Source: Lachnospiraceae bacterium
GTDB lineage: Bacteria; Bacillota; Clostridia; Lachnospirales; Lachnospiraceae
Direction of reading: 5' to 3'
NCBI GenBank assembly: GCA_017558205.1
Contig: JAFYWD010000095.1
Coordinates: 1 to 36,307 of the forward strand
Length of the DNA: 36,307 bases
Shown here: piece after piece, positions 30,504 to 36,307 of the stretch
Layout: every line of letters begins with the position of its first letter
Position numbering within the stretch: position 1 is the first letter of the stretch
Notes under the pieces: model-generated
Told to the model about the DNA's origin: nothing
Seen by the model: only the letters and a program-made list of their open reading frames with translations
The model's database searches: none
Made by a program: the position numbers and the translations under genes

Positions 30504-33038
30504 TTAGGAAGAGCAAACCTCACATTCTCCTACTTCAAGACTTTTGGAACGGATATAATAAATAGTTTTTACTCCTTCCTCCCAGGCTAAAAGATAAAGA
30601 TTTAAAACCTTACGGAAGGTATATTCATTGGTAATATAAAGATTCATGCTCTGGGCCTGATCAATATGACGCTGACGGATACCGCAGGCCTTTACAGACC
30701 AGGTCTGATCAATCTGATGAGCATTCTTATAGTACCAGAAGGTCTCCATGGAAAGATCGGGGGCTACCCTGGGAACAAGACCATTTCTTTTTTCCTCCAG
30801 GAAATAACGGTTCATAATAGGATCGATTCCTGCCGTAGTACCGGAAATAATACTGGTACTTCCCGTAGGTGCTATGGCCAGAAGATAGGCATTTCTCATA
30901 CCGTAACGGGCTACTCTTTCCCTTAAAGCATCCCAGCTGCGTCCTGTCAGCTTTCTTTTTTCAAAGTAAGCACCGGTCTGCCAGTCACTGCCTTCAAAGT
31001 AGGCATAAGCCCCTTTTTCTTTTGCATTATCACAGCTGGCTAAGATGGCAGCATAGTGAATTTGGGAAAATACCTTTTCTGTAAAGGCCAAATGGTCCTC
31101 GCTTTCCCAGTTAATCTTGTGTTTAGCCAGCATATGATGATAACCGCTGACACCCAGTCCCACAGGACGATAGGACTGATTATTTATTTTAGCATAGGGA
31201 ATGGGGAAGAAATTAAGATCAATTACATTATCCAGGGCTCTCATGGCGGAGCAGGTAATTTCATTGATTTCTTCAGGATCTTCCACATTAATGTTACCAA
31301 GAGATAGACTGGCCAGGTTACAAACTACAAATTCTCCGGGCTTTGTGGTACTTACCACAACAGTATCTCCCTCTTTTGTTACGATTTCTTCGCTGATATG
31401 TTCAATTTCTGCCATATTCTGGGCAATTTCCGTACATAGATTACTGCAGTAAATCATACCCTTATGGGGATTGGGATTGGCACGGTTAACATGATCTCTG
31501 TTAAAGGTAAAAGGTGTACCTGTTTCCACTACACTTTTAATAATGAGACGTACTAAAGATTTTATAGGAATGACACGTTTCTGGATTCTGAAATCATTGA
31601 TACAGTCCAGATATCGTTCCTTCCATAGATCACCAAAGCAATCCTCCAGTCCATAGCCCTTAACGGTACGGAGTTGATGAGGACACATCAAGTACCAATC
31701 TCCTTCCAGATTATCACGAACCTGCTCCCAGAAATAGTCGGGATAGCAAACGGCAGGAAAAACATCATGAGCCTTCATACGGTCATCACCGTTATTTGTT
31801 CTTAAATTTAAAAATTCCGGAAGGTCGCGATGCCATACATCCAGATAAACGGCAACAGAACCCTGACGCATACCCAGCTGATCTACGGCAACAGCAGTAT
31901 CATTAGCAAGGCGAATCCAACGGATTACACCTCCCGCGGCACCTTCAAAGCCTCGGATAGTACTGCCGCTGGCACGCACCTTACCAAAATACATTCCCAT
32001 ACCACCGCCAAATTTACTTACCTTGGCAAAATTATCCAATGAGCGGTAGATTCCATCCAGGCTGTCCGGAACGGTATCAATAAAGCAGCTGGATAACTGG
32101 TGATAAGGCTTTCTGGCATTGGAAAGAGTAGGTGTTGCTACCGTGACCTGAAGCTTACTTAACATATCGTAAAAGCGTTTCACCCACAGAGTGCGGTTAT
32201 TGGTTTCCTTCATGGCCAGGTGCATGGCTACCCCTAAAAATATTTCCTGGGGAGTTTCCAGAGGAATATTTTTCCTGGTACGGACAACATAACGGCTGAT
32301 TAAAAGATCCAGTCCGGAATATGTCATTAAATAATTACGTTTTTCATCAATAAAGCAGGAAAATTCCTCAATTTCCTCTTTCGTATAATGTTCTAAAATA
32401 TATTCCCCATATAATCCCTCCTTGGTCAGATAAGTTAATTTATCATAAAAGGATGAGATTCTATAGTCTGCTAAAATATTTTTCAGATGAAGAGAAAAGT
32501 CAAGGTGAAGGAGACGGGCTGCTATCATTTCCCATTTGGGAGCTTCCTGGGAAGTTAATTCTACAGCAGATTTTATTAAAACAGCACGTTTTTCCTTTTC
32601 GGAAAGAGTTTCCTTTGTCATTCCCTGATATTTCATAGTCAGATGATCCAGAGAGTATTCCTCCGGAGAAAAATCTTCCTGTATGGTGCATAAAATTTCT
32701 TCCAGTCCCTCTGTATCGGGAAAAAGAGATAAAAGCTGAAGACGGGATTTTCTCATTTTAGCCCGTTCTACACGGTAAAGAATATAGCTTTTCATTACCT
32801 TATAATGCTGCTCTTCCATCAGAGTAAGCTCCACCAGATCCTGGATTTCTTCAACAGTAAGAAGATGATCGGAGGTGTCATTGGGGAATTTTTCTTCTAC
32901 TTTTTTTACAATATGATCTAAAACTTCAGAAGAAGCAGTTTCATTTACACTGATAAAAGCCTTTGCGACAGCCTGCTTAATTTTATTGGACTGATATTCC
33001 TGGCTGCCGGAATTTCTTTTTTTAATGAACATATTCAT
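30504..33038 (-). CDS. nrdA: Class I ribonucleotide reductase, large (catalytic) subunit
   Basis: An 844-residue R1 protein. An N-terminal ATP cone (KRNSGSQEYQSNKIKQAVAKAF, about residues 5-95) gives overall allosteric control. The catalytic barrel has LSSCFIDT, the radical-Cys segment CSNLCTEI with its Glu, and APTGSTSIISGTTAGIDP. The C-terminus ends GECEVCSS, the swinging Cys pair. The ATG at 33038 has AGAGGT upstream. The gene is expressed from a promoter at 33116-33145 and its leader holds a NrdR-like box and a hairpin. Confidence 0.95.
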   Translation of the reverse strand: MNMFIKKRNSGSQEYQSNKIKQAVAKAFISVNETASSEVLDHIVKKVEEKFPNDTSDHLLTVEEIQDLVELTLMEEQHYKVMKSYILYRVERAKMRKSRLQLLSLFPDTEGLEEILCTIQEDFSPEEYSLDHLTMKYQGMTKETLSEKEKRAVLIKSAVELTSQEAPKWEMIAARLLHLDFSLHLKNILADYRISSFYDKLTYLTKEGLYGEYILEHYTKEEIEEFSCFIDEKRNYLMTYSGLDLLISRYVVRTRKNIPLETPQEIFLGVAMHLAMKETNNRTLWVKRFYDMLSKLQVTVATPTLSNARKPYHQLSSCFIDTVPDSLDGIYRSLDNFAKVSKFGGGMGMYFGKVRASGSTIRGFEGAAGGVIRWIRLANDTAVAVDQLGMRQGSVAVYLDVWHRDLPEFLNLRTNNGDDRMKAHDVFPAVCYPDYFWEQVRDNLEGDWYLMCPHQLRTVKGYGLEDCFGDLWKERYLDCINDFRIQKRVIPIKSLVRLIIKSVVETGTPFTFNRDHVNRANPNPHKGMIYCSNLCTEIAQNMAEIEHISEEIVTKEGDTVVVSTTKPGEFVVCNLASLSLGNINVEDPEEINEITCSAMRALDNVIDLNFFPIPYAKINNQSYRPVGLGVSGYHHMLAKHKINWESEDHLAFTEKVFSQIHYAAILASCDNAKEKGAYAYFEGSDWQTGAYFEKRKLTGRSWDALRERVARYGMRNAYLLAIAPTGSTSIISGTTAGIDPIMNRYFLEEKRNGLVPRVAPDLSMETFWYYKNAHQIDQTWSVKACGIRQRHIDQAQSMNLYITNEYTFRKVLNLYLLAWEEGVKTIYYIRSKSLEVGECEVCSS

Positions 33039-33063
33039 GTGGGTACCTCTTTTAAAAAATAAT

Positions 33064-33090
33064 AACAGTCCAGCAAAGTGCTGAACTGTT
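33064..33090 (-). terminator. Terminator-like hairpin in the nrdA leader
   Basis: Read on the minus strand, AACAGTTCAGC and GCTGGACTGTT pair around ACTTT (10 bp with one mismatch). ATTATTTTTTAAAAG follows just ahead of the ribosome site. It could attenuate nrdAB transcription. Confidence 0.6.
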
Positions 33091-33106
33091 ATACAAAATA
33101 TTGTAT
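33091..33106. promoter_or_regulatory. NrdR-box-like palindrome
   Basis: ATACAAAATATTGTAT is a palindrome of the NrdR type (consensus close to ACACWATATWGTGT). It lies a few bases downstream of the predicted nrdA transcription start. Only one box is apparent, whereas NrdR sites usually come in pairs. Confidence 0.5.
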
Positions 33107-33115
33107 CTGTAGCCC

Positions 33116-33145
33116 ATCATACCACAAGCAAAAGTATAATTTCAA
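33116..33145 (-). promoter_or_regulatory. nrdAB promoter
   Basis: On the minus strand TTGAAA (33145-33140), an 18-base spacer and TATGAT (33121-33116). Confidence 0.6.
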
Positions 33146-33155
33146 TAGAAAAGGA

Positions 33156-33788
33156 TTAAAATAGACTAAAAAAGTCCAAATTCAGCAAATCGCCAAATTT
33201 TTCTATGCTTATGTCACAATCTTTGGGAGTTCCGAATCCGTATTTACAATAGATAAAAGGAACATCTGCATGAAGGCAGGCCTCGTAATCACCCTGGGTA
33301 TCTCCCACGTATACAACTTTTTTATAATGATTTCGTTCCATTACCCTGAGAATATTTTCTCCCTTGGAAAGGCCGGAATAACCGGGACATTCGAAATCAG
33401 TAATACAATCAGTAATTCCCAGCATTTTTGTTACCAGTTCAATGTAGCCGGCTTCACAATTGCTGACAATGCAGACAGGATATTTGCAGGAAAGACTGCG
33501 TATGGTTTCCACCACGCCTTCAAAAATAATTCCCGGCTCCTGCTCCAGTAGCTCATGCTCGTTCTTGCAGCAATCATCAATCAGCTGCAGCTGCATTTCC
33601 TTTGGAAAATCCGGAAACAGATTAGCTGCAATTTCGGCCAAAGGCTTACCGAAAAGCTGTTTTAGTCTTTCGGGAGTAACCCGCAGGTCTAAATTTGGCT
33701 TGGTTTCCAAAACCTTATTCCATGCCTTGGCAACAGTATAGGTGGAATCCCATAAGGTACCGTCAATATCTAAAAAAATAGCATCCAT
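33156..33788 (-). CDS. HAD-superfamily hydrolase (phosphoglycolate-phosphatase-like)
   Basis: A 210-residue HAD phosphatase. Motif I is FLDIDGTLWDST with both Asp. A helical cap follows. Motif II is the Ser in CIVSNCEAG, motif III is the Lys in GLSKGEN, and motif IV is YVGDTQGDYEA. The substrate is not readable; relatives act on phosphoglycolate, nucleotides or sugar phosphates. It is upstream of nrdA on the same strand, but nrdA has its own promoter in between. Confidence 0.85.
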   Translation of the reverse strand: MDAIFLDIDGTLWDSTYTVAKAWNKVLETKPNLDLRVTPERLKQLFGKPLAEIAANLFPDFPKEMQLQLIDDCCKNEHELLEQEPGIIFEGVVETIRSLSCKYPVCIVSNCEAGYIELVTKMLGITDCITDFECPGYSGLSKGENILRVMERNHYKKVVYVGDTQGDYEACLHADVPFIYCKYGFGTPKDCDISIEKFGDLLNLDFFSLF

Positions 33789-33922
33789 TTTAAAAATTCT
33801 CCTTATTTAAGCAATCGATGAAAGTAATAAAAGGGCTTTCGACCATGTTGTTACCGTACTTTCTTATCATAACATGAAGGAAGTGAAGAAAGAAGAAATT
33901 TATTTCCACAAAAGTGAAAATA

Positions 33923-33931
33923 TGATATAAT
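33923..33931 (+). promoter_or_regulatory. Extended -10 promoter of gdpP
   Basis: TGATATAAT is an extended -10 (TG-N-TATAAT). The -35 is weak. It gives a leader of about 95 bases. CATGTT/AACATG lies upstream, between the divergent genes. Confidence 0.55.
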
Positions 33932-34034
33932 GATAGCCGTATAATTGGCGAAAACTATCACTAATGTAAGTTGTAGTAAACAAAAAAATGATAAACAGTG
34001 GCTTATATTAAAAATTATTAGAAAGTGAAAACAT

Positions 34035-36086
34035 ATGAAAGCAAAAAATAAGATACGAATTAAGGGAAGTATGAAGCTTTATCTGCAAACCTCTCTTTAC
34101 ATGGGAGTTTTGCTTTTGGCCTTAAACCTTGGAATCTATTTATTGGACCTTGTGTCCGGACTGATGCTGTCTGTATTTATTTTACTTTATTTTGTTCTGA
34201 ATCTGTATTTATATTTTAAGAATAAGACAGTAGTATTAAACGAGCTGGTAAGCTTTGCTACGGAATACGGTCAGATTCAGAGGCAACTGTTAAAGGAGCT
34301 GGAATTGCCCTACGCCCTATTGGATGATGGTGGCCGGATTATATGGACTAACCGGATGTTTGAAGAAAAGATTCACAAGGTTAAGGGATTATCCAAGCCT
34401 ATTTCCAACTTGTTTCCTCAGATTAATGTGGACAAATTATTGGAGGAGCAGGAGGAAGCATCCGTTGAGTTATCCTTGGAAACAGGAGAATTTACAGCCA
34501 AGCTGAAGAAAATTTCTTTGAAGGAAATGGCAGAAAACAGCGATATTATCAGTCCGGAGGGCTATAACGGCTTTCTCATTGCTTTCTATCTTTTCGATGA
34601 AACAGCTCTGAGAATTGCCTTAAAGGAAAATGATAATCAGTCTCTGGCAGTAGGAATGATTTATCTTGATAATTATGAAGAGGCTTTGGAGACAACGGAA
34701 GAGGTGCGCCGCTCCCTGTTGGTTGCCCTGATAGACCGAAAGGTAAATAAGTATATTTCTGCAGTAGACGGTATCTGTAAAAAGCTGGAAAAGGACAAAT
34801 TCCTTGTTATTTTACGAAAGGAAGCGGTAACCCAGCTTCAGAATTCCAAGTTTGAATTGTTAGAGGATGTAAAAACAGTTAATATCGGTAATGAAATGGC
34901 GGTAACCGTCAGTATCGGAATAGGGCTGGGAGGTCTGACCTATTCCCAGAATTATGAATTTGCCAGAACCTCTATTGACCTAGCCTTAGGACGAGGAGGA
35001 GATCAGGCAGTTGTAAAAACTCCGGAAAAGATTAGCTATTATGGCGGTAAGAGTCAGACTGTAGAAAAAAATACCAGGGTGAAGGCAAGGGTGAAGGCTC
35101 ATGCTTTAAGAGAAATTATTACAGCTAAGGATTCCGTAATTATTATGGGTCACCGTATGGCTGATGTGGACAGTTTTGGTGCGGCAGTAGGCTTGTATCG
35201 TATTGCCAGGAGCCTGGACCGTAAGGCTCATATTGTAATCAATCAGGTAACAACTTCAGTAAAGCCTTTGGTGGATTTGTTTATAGACAACCATGATTAT
35301 GAAGCTGATATGATAGTAAATACCTCTCAGGCCTTGGAGCTTCCTACCAATAATGCAGTGTTGGTAGTAGTGGATGTTAATAAACCAAGTATTACAGAAT
35401 GTCCCGAACTTTTAAAGCTATGTAAATCCATTGTGGTACTGGATCATCATAGGCAGGGAACGGAAACCATTGAAAATGCAACTCTTTCCTATGTGGAAAG
35501 CTACGCTTCCTCTACCAGTGAAATGGTATCTGAGATTTTACAGTATATTAATGACGGAGTGAAGGTACGTCCTTATGAAGCTGACTGTATGTATTCCGGC
35601 ATCATGATAGATACCAATAATTTTATGAGTAAAACAGGAGTAAGAACCTTTGAGGCGGCAGCATTTCTTCGCAGATGCGGAGCCGATGTTACAAGAGTTC
35701 GAAAGCTTTTCAGAGAAGATGCCCTGGAATATAAGGCAAAAGCAGATGCTGTAAGCCAGGCGGAAATTTACAGAGAAGATTATGCTATTTCCGTATGTAA
35801 GAGTCAGGGACTGGAAAGTCCTACTATTGTAGGAGCACAGGCTGCCAATGAGTTGCTGAATATTATTGGTATTAAGGCCAGCTTTGTACTGACAGAATAT
35901 CAGGGTACTATCTATTTTAGTGCCAGATCTATCGATGAAGTAAATGTACAGCTTATTATGGAGAAGATGGGCGGTGGAGGACATATGACCATTGCCGGAT
36001 GTCAGTTTACAGGTATTACCATTGAAGAAGGAATCAGCAAACTGAAGGAATGTCTTGACCTTATGCTGAAAGAAGGAGAATTATAA
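34035..36086 (+). CDS. gdpP: Cyclic-di-AMP phosphodiesterase GdpP
   Basis: A 683-residue membrane protein. Two transmembrane helices (about 13-60) are followed by a PAS-like domain (about 80-180), a degenerate GGDEF domain (about 200-335, no GGDEF motif) and a DHH/DHHA1 phosphodiesterase. Catalytic signs are MGHRMADVDSFGAA, VVVDVNKP, LDHHRQGTE and GGGGHMTIAGCQF. It hydrolyses c-di-AMP, which controls potassium and wall homeostasis. The order gdpP then rplI is conserved in Firmicutes. Confidence 0.95.
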   Translation: MKAKNKIRIKGSMKLYLQTSLYMGVLLLALNLGIYLLDLVSGLMLSVFILLYFVLNLYLYFKNKTVVLNELVSFATEYGQIQRQLLKELELPYALLDDGGRIIWTNRMFEEKIHKVKGLSKPISNLFPQINVDKLLEEQEEASVELSLETGEFTAKLKKISLKEMAENSDIISPEGYNGFLIAFYLFDETALRIALKENDNQSLAVGMIYLDNYEEALETTEEVRRSLLVALIDRKVNKYISAVDGICKKLEKDKFLVILRKEAVTQLQNSKFELLEDVKTVNIGNEMAVTVSIGIGLGGLTYSQNYEFARTSIDLALGRGGDQAVVKTPEKISYYGGKSQTVEKNTRVKARVKAHALREIITAKDSVIIMGHRMADVDSFGAAVGLYRIARSLDRKAHIVINQVTTSVKPLVDLFIDNHDYEADMIVNTSQALELPTNNAVLVVVDVNKPSITECPELLKLCKSIVVLDHHRQGTETIENATLSYVESYASSTSEMVSEILQYINDGVKVRPYEADCMYSGIMIDTNNFMSKTGVRTFEAAAFLRRCGADVTRVRKLFREDALEYKAKADAVSQAEIYREDYAISVCKSQGLESPTIVGAQAANELLNIIGIKASFVLTEYQGTIYFSARSIDEVNVQLIMEKMGGGGHMTIAGCQFTGITIEEGISKLKECLDLMLKEGEL

Positions 36087-36110
36087 TAGAAAAGAAAGGA
36101 AGCAGTTATT

Positions 36111-36307
36111 ATGAAAATTATTTTATTACAGGATGTAAAAACTCTTGGAAAAAAAGGAGATATTATTGAGGCTAATGACGGATATGCCAGAAATTATATT
36201 TTGCCTAAAAAAATTGGAGTAGAGGCAAATTCTAAAAATCTTAATGATTTAAAGCTTCAGAAATCCAATGAAGTTAAGGTTGCCCAGGAGCAGCTGGAGG
36301 CAGCTCA
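36111..36307 (+). CDS. rplI: 50S ribosomal protein L9, 3' end missing
   Basis: The N-terminal 65 residues of L9 are present before the window ends: [19 protein letters not shown], then [12 protein letters not shown], the typical rRNA-binding N-domain, and the start of the long connecting helix. GAAAGGAAG precedes the ATG. It lies 24 bases after gdpP, in the same operon. Confidence 0.95.
   Translation, partial: MKIILLQDVKTLGKKGDIIEANDGYARNYILPKKIGVEANSKNLNDLKLQKSNEVKVAQEQLEAA

Overview
The window looks like chromosomal DNA of a low-GC Gram-positive anaerobe of the class Clostridia, most likely a Lachnospiraceae member. The reasons are strong AGGAGG ribosome binding sites, A/T-rich codon use, the gene orders rpsF-ssb-rpsR and gdpP-rplI, the DUF951 and MutS2 proteins, and the protein families present. 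Species cannot be named from sequence reading alone. No rRNA, tRNA or CRISPR array was seen.

Left flank (1-12044). Housekeeping genes: the 3' part of nth (endonuclease III), a DnaQ-like exonuclease, a convergent membrane-anchored protein of unknown function, a 36-residue membrane peptide, a HypE/AIR-synthase-like protein and trmL. A minus-strand operon follows: mutS2, a PhoB-type response regulator and its histidine kinase. Divergent from it run an HtrA-like protein that seems to lack its catalytic serine, yhaM and rlmD.

Mobile island (about 12031-22200, roughly 10 kb). rlmD appears to be the insertion target. A short core (GTAGTTCTG-TGTC) near the natural end of rlmD recurs at 22061 and 22181. 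After the first copy, rlmD runs on into an element-encoded tail of about 112 residues. The island carries a large serine recombinase, a double-HTH protein with a Vsr-like nuclease domain, a winged-helix PD-(D/E)XK nuclease without a methylase, a MazF/PemK-type toxin, two paralogous mini-HTH regulators with related palindromic operators, a DUF6933-like protein, a broken rhuM gene and several small proteins. Its non-coding parts are rich: four palindromes phased at about 33 bp, oriT/oriV-like stem-loops, and a small RNA built of two 40-nt hairpin units whose stems covary around an identical loop. No conjugation genes are seen, so it is either a mobilisable or defence-carrying island or a decayed ICE.

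Right flank (22201-36307). An alkD-like / single-PRD / sirtuin operon is coupled by two ATGA overlaps. Then comes an oxidative-stress block: dps, and ahpC with an AhpF-like protein of unusual domain order. dps and ahpC each have almost the same 19-bp PerR/Fur-like palindrome just upstream of TTGACA. A DUF951 gene sits between them. After a roughly 360-bp MITE-like or structured segment come rpsF-ssb-rpsR. On the minus strand are nrdA-nrdB (class I ribonucleotide reductase) with a NrdR-like box and a terminator-like hairpin in the leader, preceded by a HAD phosphatase. The window ends with gdpP (c-di-AMP phosphodiesterase) and the start of rplI.
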